Positions 27,334 to 37,120 are shown, counted from the first letter of the stretch. The stretch is 64,000 bases of DNA from Burkholderiaceae bacterium (GCA_016710525.1 JADJVQ010000012.1:85645-149644); one strand, 5' to 3'. The notes: generated by a model from the letters alone, not told the origin. Translations and numbers: made by a program.

Positions 27334-28761
27334 ATGTCCCAAGCGTTTCCCACCGACAACCCCTTCCTGCGCGGCTACTACGGGCCGGTCAATACCGAGG
27401 CGCAGGCCGGCAATCTGCCGGTCACCGGCGAGATCCCGACCGGCTTGTGCGGCACCTTGTACCGCAATGGCCCGAACCCGCAATTCGCACCGCGCGGCCC
27501 TTATCACTGGTTCGCCGGCGACGGCATGATCCACGCCTTCCATGTCGAAGGGGGCCGGGTGTCCTATCGCAACCGCTGGGTGCGCACGCCGAAGTGGACG
27601 CTCGAAAACGCCGAGGGCGAGGGCCTGTCGGGCGCTTTCGGCAATCCGGCGTTGTCGGATCCGCGGATCGTCAAGCTGAACTCCACCGTGGCCAACACCA
27701 ACATCGTCTGGTTTGCCGGCCGCCTGCTGGCGCTCGAAGAGCAGCACGCGCCGTTCGCGCTCGACCCCGCCACGCTCGACCCGCTGGGCTACGACACCTT
27801 CGGCGATGGCCTGAACGGTCCGTTCACCGCTCATCCCAAGTTCGACCCGGTGACCGGCGAGATGGTGTTCTTCGGTTACAGCGCCAAGGGGCGCTTCAGC
27901 CCCTTCGCCAGCATCCAGACCGCCGACCGCGAGGGCCGCATCACCCGGGCCGAGATGCTCGAACTGCCCTTCGCCAGCATGATCCACGACTTCGCGGTGA
28001 CCCGGAACTGGATCGTCCTGCCGGTGTTTCCGCTGACTGGCTCGATGGAGCGCGCCGTTTCCGGCCGCCCGCCCTACGCCTGGGAGCCGGACAAAGGGAC
28101 ACGCATCGCCCTGATCCCGCGCGCGGGCTCGCTCGCACAGACCCGCTGGTTCGACGCACCGCCCTGTTACGTCTTCCATCCGATGAACCACTTCGAGAAT
28201 GCCGCGGGCCAGGTCGTGCTCGACGTGATGAAGTACGACATCGCGCCGCTGTTCCCCCGGCCCGACGGCTCGCCCACCAGCAAGGAGGCGCCGCCGGCGC
28301 GCCTGTTCCGATGGACCATCGATCCGGCGGGCGACCGGGTGGGGCTGAGCGAGCGTCAGCTCGACGACCGGGCGGGCGAGTTCCCGCGCTTCGACGAGCG
28401 ACACTGCATGGCCGACTATCGCCATGGCTGGATCGTCAGCGGCAATGTGGCAGATTCCCTGCGCACGCGCTCCACGGCCGATGGTCTGGTGCATTACGAC
28501 CTGGCCACCGGCCAGACCCGCAGCTGGATGCCGCCCGACGGCGACCACTGCGGCGAGCCGGTGTTCGTGCCGCGCACCGAATCGGGCGCCGAAGGCGACG
28601 GATGGGTCGTGTGCACGCTGCATCGGGGCGCCGAGAACCGCTCCGACCTGGCGGTGTTCGAGGCCACCGACATCGCCCGCGGGCCGATCGCGCTGGCCCA
28701 TCTGAGCAGTCGGGTGCCGGCCGGATTCCACGGCAACTGGCGCCCGGGACCCCTTTCCTGA
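27334..28761 (+). CDS. Carotenoid cleavage oxygenase (RPE65 family)
   Basis: 475 aa with GGAG upstream. The four iron-binding histidines of the seven-bladed propeller fit TAHPKFD, MIHDFAVT, FHPMNH and the C-terminal FHGNW. The N-terminal YRNGPNPQF and HWFAGDGMIH are family signatures. Known members cleave double bonds of carotenoids, stilbenes or lignin-derived phenylpropanoids with O2. No carotenoid genes are in the window, so a stilbene or other aromatic substrate is equally possible. The next gene starts 22 bp downstream. Confidence 0.92.
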   Translation: MSQAFPTDNPFLRGYYGPVNTEAQAGNLPVTGEIPTGLCGTLYRNGPNPQFAPRGPYHWFAGDGMIHAFHVEGGRVSYRNRWVRTPKWTLENAEGEGLSGAFGNPALSDPRIVKLNSTVANTNIVWFAGRLLALEEQHAPFALDPATLDPLGYDTFGDGLNGPFTAHPKFDPVTGEMVFFGYSAKGRFSPFASIQTADREGRITRAEMLELPFASMIHDFAVTRNWIVLPVFPLTGSMERAVSGRPPYAWEPDKGTRIALIPRAGSLAQTRWFDAPPCYVFHPMNHFENAAGQVVLDVMKYDIAPLFPRPDGSPTSKEAPPARLFRWTIDPAGDRVGLSERQLDDRAGEFPRFDERHCMADYRHGWIVSGNVADSLRTRSTADGLVHYDLATGQTRSWMPPDGDHCGEPVFVPRTESGAEGDGWVVCTLHRGAENRSDLAVFEATDIARGPIALAHLSSRVPAGFHGNWRPGPLS

Positions 28762-28783
28762 ATTCCTCGAGGCCTCCCAGTCC

Positions 28784-29990
28784 ATGGCACTGCAACTGAA
28801 CGAACGCATCGACCGGTTCGAATCGCCCTTCCGGCGGCTCGACGCGCTGATTGCCGACCTCAAGCCCAGCCCCGCGCATGCACCGATCCTGATGCACGTC
28901 GGCGAGCCCCAGGATTCGCCGCCGCCGCTGCTCGCCCAGACCGTGGCGGCCCATGCCCACGAGTGGAATCGATATCCGCCTTCGCTGGGGTCGCCCGAGT
29001 TCCTGTCGGCGGTCGCCGGTTATATCGATCGCCGCTACCCGGCGGCGCGGGCTCGCGTGCGGCCGGCGCATGAGATCTCGTCGGTGGCCAGCACCCGCGA
29101 GGCCCTGTACCTGGCGGCCTCGGTGGCCGGTGAGTCCGACGCGTGCCGGTGCGCTTGCGCTGATGCCCAACCCGTTCTATCAGACCTACCGGGTGGCGGC
29201 GATCATGGCGGGGGCCGAGCCGCAATACCTGTCGCACAGCGGGTTCCCCGAGTTCGCCCTCGACCTCGACGGGGTCGACGAGGCCGTGCTGGCCCGCACC
29301 TCCATCCTGTACCTGTGCTCGCCCTCGAATCCCGAAGGCCAGGTGATGCCGCCCGAGCGCATGCGCCAGGCGGTGCTGATGGCGCGCCGCCATGGCTTCC
29401 TGGTGGTCTTCGACGAGTGTTATGGCGAGCTCTACGATCGGGATCCGCCGGTCGGCGTGCTCGAGGTGCTGGCGCAGATGGACTCAACCGAGCACTGGCT
29501 GGACAACGTGCTGGTGCTGCACTCGCTGTCCAAACGCTCCAGCGCGGCCGGCATGCGTTCGGGCTTCGTCGTCGGCAATGCCGCGCTGATCGCGGCCCTG
29601 AATCGGGTTCGGCTGAATGGCACGGCGTGCACGCCGTCGCCGTTGCTGGCCGCTGCCGCGGCGCTGTGGTCCGAAGACAGCCATGTGGCGGCGATGCGCG
29701 AGCGGCTGCGCGCGCGTTTCGATCTGGCGGACCGGCATCTGCGCGGTTACCCCGGATACGTCCGGCCGCCTTGCGGGTTTTTCCTCTGGCTGCGGGTCGA
29801 CGACGGCGCGGCCCTGACCCGTCGCCTGTGGGCCGAACGGGCGCTCAAGGTGCTGCCGGGCGAATACCTGACCCAGCCACTGGCCGACGGCCGAAACGAC
29901 GGCCGCTCGTTCATCCGGATCGCGCTGGTCCAGGACCTGCCGGTGACCGACGAGGGGCTCGCTCGGCTCGCGTCCTTGTTGCCGGGGTGA
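28784..29990 (+). pseudogene. dapC: DapC-like aminotransferase with one-base frameshift
   Basis: A class I/II PLP aminotransferase resembling N-succinyldiaminopimelate aminotransferase (lysine and peptidoglycan precursor pathway). The N-terminal 120 codons (LNERIDRFESPFRRLDAL, LHVGEPQ-type motif, YPPSLGSPEF) are in one frame. From about 29143 the reading continues in another frame (ALALMPNPFYQTYRVAA, FDECYGELYD, and the PLP lysine in LSKRSSAAGMRSGF) to 29990. One extra base near 29141-29145 explains it: removing it gives ESDAAGALALMPNP. An essential gene would not be expected to be broken, which favours a sequence error. DapC is inferred by resemblance; another transaminase specificity is possible. 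Confidence 0.75.
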
Positions 29991-30043
29991 TGCGGCCGGG
30001 GTGATGCGGCCGGGGTGATGAGGCCGGGCTGATGCGGCCGGGA
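29981..30043. repeat. 14-bp tandem repeat, about 4.5 copies
   Basis: The unit GCCGGGGTGATGCG is repeated head to tail from 29981, with copies at 29995, 30009 and 30023 and a partial copy at 30037. The third and fourth copies carry one or two changes. The first copy supplies the TGA stop of the aminotransferase gene, so repeat number changes would not alter the protein. Confidence 0.9.
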
Positions 30044-30068
30044 CCCGAGCCGCCCGGACAGGCTCGGT

Positions 30069-30434
30069 TCAGACCGGTGGCGTGAGCAGGGCGATCCAGA
30101 TCGACAGGCTGATCACCAGCAGCGGCACGCACACCAGCAGCGGCGAAATGGCGATCAGTTGCAGCGACAGCGGCGCGGTATCCCCGATCAGGGTCGCCAG
30201 GCTCAGGGACAGCGAGCCGGTGGCGGCGTAGCGCCGGATGTAGACCGGCAGCAGCGCGGCCTTGCGTCGATTGCGGGCCAGGGCCGCGGCGTTCTCGAAC
30301 AGGTTGCCGCGGTTGCAGTCTTCGAAAATCCAGCCGAACAGCCAGTACCGGTACCACAGCGTGGCCGAGGCCAGATCGCGCGCCGCGCCGGGTTCTTCGC
30401 GAGAAGGGTCGGCGGATGGGGTTTGAGCGTTCAT
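30069..30434 (-). CDS. Small membrane protein of unknown function
   Basis: 121 aa from the ATG at 30434, preceded by GGGGAGA. The first half is soluble and aromatic (LWYRYWLFGWIFEDCNRGNLFENAAAL). The second half has a basic patch (RNRRKAALLPVYIRRY), then one or two hydrophobic segments ending VCVPLLVISLSIWIALL. I do not recognise a family. It is convergent with the aminotransferase gene and divergent from the RTX gene; the 233-bp upstream gap contains the most A/T-rich stretch nearby (30480-30510), a likely promoter site, though no strong boxes are seen. Confidence 0.7.
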   Translation of the reverse strand: MNAQTPSADPSREEPGAARDLASATLWYRYWLFGWIFEDCNRGNLFENAAALARNRRKAALLPVYIRRYAATGSLSLSLATLIGDTAPLSLQLIAISPLLVCVPLLVISLSIWIALLTPPV

Positions 30435-30667
30435 GACGGGTGTCTCCCCTGGCTGGCACGAGGGTGGCAATCGATCCGTCAAGATTACGCCAAGCTTACA
30501 AACGCTGAAACCACCATCAGGCGGGTTTCCCGGCTGCTGATCGGGAAATGCCCCCGCCGGGCCGGGCACGCCGTCCCGCTTCAGCCGCGCCGCTGGCAGG
30601 GCGTCGTTCGTGCCGCCGTGGCCGACGCGATACCATCGGCCAGGCGTTCACCTGAAAGGCCCGCGTC

Positions 30668-31810
30668 ATGGCGATTTACACCCAGTTCACCGATGAGTCG
30701 ACCATCGAAGCGGCCTACGAAGTGCTCGGCCGCGCCGACCTGGTTCCGGTCGGCACCCCGACCACCAGCCGGCTGACCCTGGCCGCGGCGGGGCTCGAGA
30801 CCATCCTGTTCGCTCAGGGCCTGCAGTATCGGGCCGATTCCGGCGAATTCCTGGCCGGCACCGTCACCGGTCTGGAGACCCGCTTCCAGTCGAAGCTGCT
30901 CTATCGCTTCGAGGGGCTCTCGCTGGCCGCGACCGAGCTGAATTTCCTGAGCGTCTTTACCGCGGGCATGGCCGGCGACGACACGCTGATCGGGTCCCCC
31001 TTCGCCGACCTGCTGTATGGCGCCGACGGCGCCGACCGGTACCAGGCCGGTGGCGGCAACGACGAGATGTACGGGGTGTTCGGCGGCGACCGCTACGATG
31101 GCGGCACGGGCCTGGATCGGGTGCTGTACGGGCTGGATTCCGGCCTGGCCACGATCAGTGCGCAAACGCCCAGCACCTTCACCGTGCGGTTCGCCAGCGG
31201 GAGCACCGACACGCTGACCGATGTCGAGTACGCCGATTTCAACGACCGCAGCGTATCGCTGCTCGAGCTGGCGCTGGGTGCGCCGGCGGCGCCCGATGCC
31301 ATCGGCACTCAGGTGTTCCGGTTCGCCAAGGTCGCCAGCGGTCAGTACTTCTACACCGGCAGCCGTGCCGAACGCGACCAGATCATCGCCGGGCAGCCGG
31401 GGTTTCGCTATGAGGGACCGGTCTTCAATGCCCAGGACAACTGGGTGACCGATTTTTCGCCGGTTTACCGGTTCGCCAATCTGACGACCGGCGGGTACTT
31501 TTATACCGCGTCGGCTGCCGAGCGCGACACGGTGCTGTCCGACTACCCCGACTATCGCTACGAGGGCGCGAGTTTCTATGTGCCCTCGGGGCCTGCCAGC
31601 GGCACGGTGCCGGTCTTCCGGCTGGCCAACGTCCAGACCGGCGGCTACCTGTTCACGAGCAGCGCGGCCGAGCGTCAGTTCGCTCAGTCGCTGGGCTTCT
31701 TCCGCGATGAAGGAGTGGCGTTCAACGCGCCTTCGACCATCGGACTGGCGCAGGACGCGGATGCCGGACTGGCCGTCGATCCGCCCGCCGGCGACGGCTG
31801 GTTGTTCTAG
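30668..31810 (+). CDS. RTX-type secreted protein with DUF5648 repeats
   Basis: 380 aa, no signal peptide. Residues about 98-155 carry degenerate RTX calcium-binding nonapeptides (GDDTLIGSPFADLLYG, GGGNDEMYG, GGTGLDRVLYG). The C-terminal part has three repeats of about 45 residues of the DUF5648 kind, each of the form VxRFAxxxxGxYFYTxSxAERD with a following YEGxxF, starting about residues 215, 262 and 313. Such proteins are normally exported by a type I system reading a C-terminal signal; the last residues (PPAGDGWLF) could serve. No ABC/MFP exporter is adjacent. An adhesive or matrix role is plausible but not shown. Confidence 0.85.
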   Translation: MAIYTQFTDESTIEAAYEVLGRADLVPVGTPTTSRLTLAAAGLETILFAQGLQYRADSGEFLAGTVTGLETRFQSKLLYRFEGLSLAATELNFLSVFTAGMAGDDTLIGSPFADLLYGADGADRYQAGGGNDEMYGVFGGDRYDGGTGLDRVLYGLDSGLATISAQTPSTFTVRFASGSTDTLTDVEYADFNDRSVSLLELALGAPAAPDAIGTQVFRFAKVASGQYFYTGSRAERDQIIAGQPGFRYEGPVFNAQDNWVTDFSPVYRFANLTTGGYFYTASAAERDTVLSDYPDYRYEGASFYVPSGPASGTVPVFRLANVQTGGYLFTSSAAERQFAQSLGFFRDEGVAFNAPSTIGLAQDADAGLAVDPPAGDGWLF

Positions 31811-31827
31811 ACCGCTGCAACGCCGGT

Positions 31828-31852
31828 CGCGTCGGCGGCCCCCCGCCGCGCG
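31828..31852. terminator. Candidate bidirectional hairpin terminator
   Basis: CGCG-T-CGGCGG pairs with CCGCCG-CGCG around a CCCC loop, with one bulged T, between the convergent RTX and EamA genes. There is no U-tract on either strand, so efficiency is uncertain. Confidence 0.4.
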
Positions 31853-32749
31853 TCAGCGGGAGGATTCGCGCCGGGCGATCCAGATCGTCGAGGCGACGAT
31901 CACCGCGCCGCCCAGCAGTGCGGTTGCCGAGGGCGAGGTGCCGAAGATCGCCAGGCCGAGCAGCGATGCCCAGATCAGGTCGACGAAGCGCACCGGCTGC
32001 ATCGCCGAGATGTCGCCCATGCTGAAGGCACGCGTCATGCACAGGTGAGCGCCCGTGCCGAGCAGCCCGCACAGCAGGAAGGTCGCCCATTGAATCGCCG
32101 TGGGGTTTTGCCAGTAGACGAGGGCCAGGGGCAGCGCGAACAGCATCACCGACACGTTCTGCCAGAACACGATCACGCTGGGCGAATCGAAGCGCGTGAG
32201 GTGCTTGTTGATCAGGAACGAACCGGCGAAGAAGGGCGATGCCGCCAGCATCACCAGGCCCCACCAGCCGGCTCCCGACCCGGACAAGTGCGGCGCCAGC
32301 ACGATCAGCACGCCGCTGAAGCCGATCAGGGCCGCCAGCCAACGTGCCCCCGACACTTTTTCGCGCAGCAGCACGGCTGCGCCGATCAGCACGAAGATGG
32401 GCGTGGTGAACCCGATGGCGGTGACGTCGGCCAGCGGAATGTGCGGCAGTGCAAGGAAGAACAGGCTCAGCGCCGAAGCATGCACCGCACCGCGCCAGAA
32501 CTGGCCGCGGGCATTGTTGGGCCGGTAGGCTGCCAGGCCGTCGCGCATCAGCATCGGCATCATCACCACCAGGCCCATCACGTAGCGCAGGAAGAACGCG
32601 ACCATCGGGTTCAGTTCCAGCGTCATCAGGCGCATGACCGCGTTCATGGTGCACAGCGCCAGGCCGCCGGCGGCCATCCACAGCATGCCGCGCACGACAG
32701 CCTGGCGCCGGCTGGTGCGATCGGATTCCTGCAATGGGGCGGCACTCAC
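31853..32749 (-). CDS. EamA/DMT-family transporter
   Basis: 298 aa from a GTG at 32749. Ten hydrophobic segments in two EamA halves are visible, beginning GMLWMAAGGLALCTMNAVM, with the typical PMVAFFLRYVMGL and later VRFVDLIWASLLGLAIFGTSP at the end of the second half. DMT exporters of this RhaT/RarD-like size move amino acids, purines or other metabolites out of the cell; the substrate cannot be inferred. It stands alone, convergent with the RTX gene. Confidence 0.88.
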   Translation of the reverse strand: MSAAPLQESDRTSRRQAVVRGMLWMAAGGLALCTMNAVMRLMTLELNPMVAFFLRYVMGLVVMMPMLMRDGLAAYRPNNARGQFWRGAVHASALSLFFLALPHIPLADVTAIGFTTPIFVLIGAAVLLREKVSGARWLAALIGFSGVLIVLAPHLSGSGAGWWGLVMLAASPFFAGSFLINKHLTRFDSPSVIVFWQNVSVMLFALPLALVYWQNPTAIQWATFLLCGLLGTGAHLCMTRAFSMGDISAMQPVRFVDLIWASLLGLAIFGTSPSATALLGGAVIVASTIWIARRESSR

Positions 32750-32934
32750 CGGCGGCAGTATAGGCGCAGTGCGGGGCGGACCTGTTCCAAGGAATCGGCA
32801 GCGTCCGTTCAGCCCGACAGCGGTCTGCCCGTCGGCCGGTTCGAACCGTGCATGCCGATCCGGGCCCGCGCGGCGGTCTCTTGTTATGCTGGAATTCCTC
32901 TATTCCTGCCGGCCCCTTTCGGGGCCCCGCGTCC

Positions 32935-33801
32935 GTGAAACCCAGCCAATCGTCCTTCGTCCCGGTCCGCGGGATCGACTATCACTGCCGCACCTGGGGT
33001 CAGGCCGGCGCGCCCAAACTCTTTCTGCTGCACGGTTCGCAGGACGTCTCGGCGTCCTGGCAGTTCACCGTCGATTCGTTCGAGCACGACTGGCATGTGA
33101 TCGCGCCCGACTGGCGCGGCAATGGCCTGTCCGGATGGAGCGGTGCCGACAGCTACTGGTTCCCCGACTACCTGGGCGACCTGGACATGCTGCTCGATCA
33201 CTTCGCGCCCGACGCGCCCGTGCGCATCGTCGGCCACAGCATGGGCGCGCACATCGGTGCGCTGTATGCGGGCGCGCGCGGCCAGCGCGTGAGCCGCTTC
33301 GTCAATGTCGATGGCTTCGGGCCGCCCACCATGCGTCAGGACCCCGCGCCGCGGCGTCTGGCCAAGTGGATGAACCAGCTGCGCGACGACACGGCCCAGC
33401 GGCCCTACGAGAGCTTCGACGAGTTCGCGCTGCGGATGCAGTCCGAGAACCCGCGGCTCACCGACGAGCGGGCACGCTTTCTGGTGCAGCACTGGGGCCG
33501 CGAGGAGGCCGACGGCACCGTCGTGCGGCGGGCCGATCCGGCGCACAAGCGGATCAATCCGGTGCCGTTCTCGGGGGCCGAGGTGCTCGACTGCTGGCGC
33601 CAGACGAGCGCGTCGGTGCTGTGGATCGATGGCGCGCAGTCGGGCCTGTGGGGGCGGCTGATGAGCAATCCCCAGGAGAGCGAGGCCCGCATGAGTGCCT
33701 ACACCGATCTGCAGATCGAACACGTCGACGACGCCGGCCACAATGTGCACCATGACCAGCCCGAGCAGCTCGCGCGGCTGATCGAAGCGTTCATGCGCTG
33801 A
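32935..33801 (+). CDS. Alpha/beta hydrolase
   Basis: 288 aa from the GTG at 32935, which starts just before the conserved strand FVPVRGIDYHCRTWG; an ATG at 32848 would add 29 residues without family support. The fold has LFLLHGSQD (oxyanion hole), DWRGNGLSG, nucleophile elbow GHSMGA and the late catalytic His in DDAGHNVHHDQPEQL. It resembles haloalkane-dehalogenase/lipase-type esterases. A TATGCT-like -10 sits near 32885. It stands alone, with the chemoreceptor gene converging from the other side. Confidence 0.85.
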   Translation: MKPSQSSFVPVRGIDYHCRTWGQAGAPKLFLLHGSQDVSASWQFTVDSFEHDWHVIAPDWRGNGLSGWSGADSYWFPDYLGDLDMLLDHFAPDAPVRIVGHSMGAHIGALYAGARGQRVSRFVNVDGFGPPTMRQDPAPRRLAKWMNQLRDDTAQRPYESFDEFALRMQSENPRLTDERARFLVQHWGREEADGTVVRRADPAHKRINPVPFSGAEVLDCWRQTSASVLWIDGAQSGLWGRLMSNPQESEARMSAYTDLQIEHVDDAGHNVHHDQPEQLARLIEAFMR

Positions 33802-33849
33802 GCCTGCGTCAGGGCCTGGCGCGCTGGTGCGCCCGGGCGCCCCGGCCGG

Positions 33850-35790
33850 TCAGGCGGAACCGGCGCCGCCCAGCTTGAAGGCCGACACGGCCTGCACCAG
33901 CTGCGAGGCCTGCTGCTTGAGGCTCTCGGCAGCCGCAGCGCTCTGTTCGACCAGGGCCGCATTCTGCTGGGTGGCGCTGTCCATCTGTCGCACAGCCTCG
34001 CCGACCTGGGACACACCGCTGCTCTGCTCGGAGCTGGCCGTGCTGATCTCCGCCACCAGGGTCGTGACCCGCTGGATCGAATCGACCACCCCGGTCATGG
34101 TGGCGCCAGCCTGGTCGACCAGTTCGGTGCCGCGGCCGACCCGCGACACGCTGTCGGAGATCAGGGTCTTGATTTCACGGGCCGCGTCGGCACTGCGCTG
34201 CGCCAGGCTGCGGACTTCGGTCGCCACGACCGCGAAGCCGCGGCCCTGCTCGCCGGCGCGGGCGGCTTCGACGGCCGCGTTCAGCGCCAGAATGTTGGTC
34301 TGGAAGGCGATGCCGTCGATCACGCCGATGATGTCGGCGATGCGCTTGGAGCTGTCGTCGATGCCGCGCATGGTGTCGACCACCTGGGCGACGACTTCGC
34401 CGCCCTGGATCGCCACCGACGAGGCGTCGACCGCCAGCTGATTGGCCTGGCGGGCATTCTCGGCGGTGTGGCGCACCGTCTCGTTGAGCTCTTCCATCGA
34501 GGCGGCGGTCTGCTCCAGTGCCGCGGCCTGCTGTTCGGTGCGGGCGCTCAGGTCGTTATTGCCGGACGAGATCTGCGCGCTCGCGATGGCCACCTGGTCG
34601 GCATTTCGACGCACGCTGCCCACGACGTCGGCCAGCTGTCCTTTCATCAGGGCCAGCGCCTCGATCAGCTGCCCGAGTTCGTTGCTGCCGTGCGCCGGCA
34701 CGGCGACACCCAGATCGCCTTCGGCGACCGCCCGCGCGATCGCCACCGACTGGCCGATCGGACCGGTGATGCTGCGCACGAACCACAGGCCCAGCGCGAT
34801 GCCGGCCAAGGCGCCGGCCGCCAGCGTGCCGATCACGGTGGCGATCGTGATCTGCTGTCGGGTGACCCGCTGCGTCAGCAGCCGGGTGAACTCCGGCAGG
34901 GCGGTCGCGTTCAGCTCGAAGATATCTTCGATGGTCTTGGTCAGGGCCTGGTTGTAGGTGTTCGCCGGCATGGTCAGCGTCTGCGCCGAGATCAGCTGCG
35001 TCTCGACCAGGGTCAATGTGGCCGCCACCTGGGTCTCGAGGGCCGTGAACTTGGGTTCCATCACGCGCTTGAGCGACGCATTGGCCCGACCGGCACCGAT
35101 CAGTCCGCGCTTGAGGTCGCCGCTGGCCTCGACCACCCGTTCGCGCAGGCCGACCAGTGTGGTGCGGTTCTCCGGACTGATCTGCCCGGCCGCGAGAATG
35201 CCGGTGCCCAGGCCCCGCATCCGGCCCAGATGCTCGGCCAGCTGAGGGGCCGTCTTCAGCGAAGCCATGGCCAGATAATACGAATCGGCGTCCGGATCGA
35301 AGAGCACGCCGTATTCGGCCAGCAGGTCGTCGTTGAGCTGGAAGAGGGCGGCGATCAGCTCGGTGTGGCGCTGGAAGCTGGCCGGCGGCGCGAGTTTCCG
35401 GTCGGCAACCGCCTGCTCCAGTGGCAGCCATTGCGCCTTGCGTTCGGCCCAGGCGGCCAGCAGTGCCGGCGATGCGCCAGCAGCCTTCAGGTGGCCTTCG
35501 AAGGAAGCGATGGCCTGGGTCATGGCGTCGCGCACGGCGGGGCGGCTGGCCGCCAGCGCCTGGTTGCCACCCAGCATGCCGGCGGCGATGCCGCGATGCT
35601 GCTGGGCAAGCTGGATGACTTTCTGCAGTCCGATCATCGGCCTGGCGCCCTCGACTTCGAGGCTCGCGACGCGGATCTCTTCGAACGCCTTCTTGGTGAA
35701 CAGCAGGGTCGGCGCGGCGGTCATCAGCAGCGCGATCAAACCGAGGATCAGGAACTTGCGGGGCAGGCTGAGGTTGTGAAGCATTGACAT
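33850..35790 (-). CDS. Methyl-accepting chemotaxis protein, four-helix ligand domain
   Basis: 646 aa from the ATG at 35790 (MSMLHNLSLPRKFLILG), preceded by AAGGA. A first membrane helix (about 12-34) is followed by a long periplasmic helical region of about 300 residues (nitrate/nitrite-sensor-like or four-helix type), a second membrane helix (ATVIGTLAAGALAGIALGLWF) and a HAMP segment. The signalling domain has the highly conserved hairpin tip with IDGIAFQTNILALNAAVEAARAGEQGRGFAVVA. It would couple an external signal to CheA/CheW; no che genes are in the window. There is no C-terminal receptor-tethering pentapeptide. Confidence 0.92.
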   Translation of the reverse strand: MSMLHNLSLPRKFLILGLIALLMTAAPTLLFTKKAFEEIRVASLEVEGARPMIGLQKVIQLAQQHRGIAAGMLGGNQALAASRPAVRDAMTQAIASFEGHLKAAGASPALLAAWAERKAQWLPLEQAVADRKLAPPASFQRHTELIAALFQLNDDLLAEYGVLFDPDADSYYLAMASLKTAPQLAEHLGRMRGLGTGILAAGQISPENRTTLVGLRERVVEASGDLKRGLIGAGRANASLKRVMEPKFTALETQVAATLTLVETQLISAQTLTMPANTYNQALTKTIEDIFELNATALPEFTRLLTQRVTRQQITIATVIGTLAAGALAGIALGLWFVRSITGPIGQSVAIARAVAEGDLGVAVPAHGSNELGQLIEALALMKGQLADVVGSVRRNADQVAIASAQISSGNNDLSARTEQQAAALEQTAASMEELNETVRHTAENARQANQLAVDASSVAIQGGEVVAQVVDTMRGIDDSSKRIADIIGVIDGIAFQTNILALNAAVEAARAGEQGRGFAVVATEVRSLAQRSADAAREIKTLISDSVSRVGRGTELVDQAGATMTGVVDSIQRVTTLVAEISTASSEQSSGVSQVGEAVRQMDSATQQNAALVEQSAAAAESLKQQASQLVQAVSAFKLGGAGSA

Positions 35791-36012
35791 GGAAGTCCTT
35801 GGGTGCTGCATCGGACTGGCGGTTCGGTACGGGCAGGCAGCGCGGCGACGCTGCCCCTTGTTTCCGCCCGCCGACAATCCAGCCCGAGTGCCGATTACCA
35901 GGATTGGATCGTGGAGCGGCCGGCCGCGAAGCCGGCAAAACCTTCGTGAAAGCCGACCATCTCGCCGCATGTCGGAAACGGGCGCGATGGCAGGCCGGCG
36001 CAGGCGGCGCAC

Positions 36013-37116
36013 TCAGCCCGGCGCGAGGGTCACCGAATGGATGGGCGGCAGCGTCGACGACAGGTGGAGCCAGCGCTCGCCGGCGTCTTCGCTGACCCAG
36101 AGGCCGCCGGTCGTGGAACCCATCATCAGCGTGCGGCCATCGGACGAGACATCCAGGCCGTGGCGATAGAACAGGTCGTAACAGTGCGACTGGGGCAGGC
36201 CGGCACGCAGCGTCCTGAAGCTGGCGCCGCCGTCGTCCGTGCGCAGGACCACCAGGGCGGCATCGACCGGCATGCGGCGCTGATCCGACGCGGCCGGCAC
36301 GAACCAGGCCCGTTGCGGATCGGTGGGGTCGACCGCCACCGCGAAGCCGAAGTCCGACACCGGCACGGCGCCGATCCGCTGCCAGGAGGCGGCCGCGTCG
36401 GTGGAACGCCAGATGCCGTCATGGTGCTGGCACCACAGATGGTCCGGCGCGGCGGAGCAGGCGACGATCCGGTGCGGGTCCTGGGTGTTCTGGTCTTCGC
36501 TGCCCTCCGGTGGCAGATAGCTGGCGCGCATGCCGCGTGCGCTCAGCCCCCAGCTCAGGCCGGCATCGGCGGTCGTCCAGACGCCGCCGCAACTGATGCC
36601 CACGAGCAGCCGGCGGCCGCCGGCGGCGGGCCGGGGATCGATCAGGATCGAATGGATTCCCGGGACGTCGTAGCCTCCGCCGAACCATTCGAGGCGCCCG
36701 GGCTGTGTCCAGAGAGCCTCGTTCAGTGTCCAGCTCTGCCCGCCGTCGAGGGATTCGAACAGCGCGCCGGGCAGGGTGCCGGCCCAGATCCGGTCGCCGA
36801 ACCCGGCCAGGGTCCAGACCTGGCGCACTGACCAGTCGGTGGGGTCGGGGCTGTCGGCCGGCTTGCGCGCAAAGGCCGGGGCGGCCACCTCGCGCCAATG
36901 CCGTCCCTGATCATCCGAGGCGTGGCATTTGACGCCGAAATGGCCCAGATTCAGCGCGGCGATCATCGGGCGGCCCGCGACCTGCGGATCGGGCGCAAGC
37001 ACCGCGCTGACCGGATCGCCCGGAAAGCTCAGGTGTTCGATCGACCAGCGGCCGTCCCGGCGAGCCCATTCGAACAGGCCCTTGCGGGTGGCGACCCAGG
37101 CACGTTGAGCGGTCAT
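36013..37116 (-). CDS. BNR/sialidase-like propeller protein paired with a MoaD-like protein
   Basis: 367 aa without a signal peptide. Repeated Asp-box/BNR elements (SDDQGRHW, SLDGGQSW, TADAGLSW, STDAAASW, TDDGGASF, SEDAGERW) mark a six-bladed propeller like exo-alpha-sialidases and related YVTN proteins. The sialidase Arg triad is not evident, so hydrolase activity is doubtful. The gene starts 4 bp after a MoaD/ThiS-like gene, and its ribosome site lies inside that gene. The pairing of these two families recurs in bacterial genomes as far as I know, with no established role. Likely cytosolic. Confidence 0.8.
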   Translation of the reverse strand: MTAQRAWVATRKGLFEWARRDGRWSIEHLSFPGDPVSAVLAPDPQVAGRPMIAALNLGHFGVKCHASDDQGRHWREVAAPAFARKPADSPDPTDWSVRQVWTLAGFGDRIWAGTLPGALFESLDGGQSWTLNEALWTQPGRLEWFGGGYDVPGIHSILIDPRPAAGGRRLLVGISCGGVWTTADAGLSWGLSARGMRASYLPPEGSEDQNTQDPHRIVACSAAPDHLWCQHHDGIWRSTDAAASWQRIGAVPVSDFGFAVAVDPTDPQRAWFVPAASDQRRMPVDAALVVLRTDDGGASFRTLRAGLPQSHCYDLFYRHGLDVSSDGRTLMMGSTTGGLWVSEDAGERWLHLSSTLPPIHSVTLAPG

Positions 37117-37120
37117 GGCA

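Noticed and set aside
33818..33833. GGCGC...GCGCC hairpin between the hydrolase and chemoreceptor genes
   Set aside because: Five-base stem with no U-tract; too weak in a G/C-rich genome to call a terminator.
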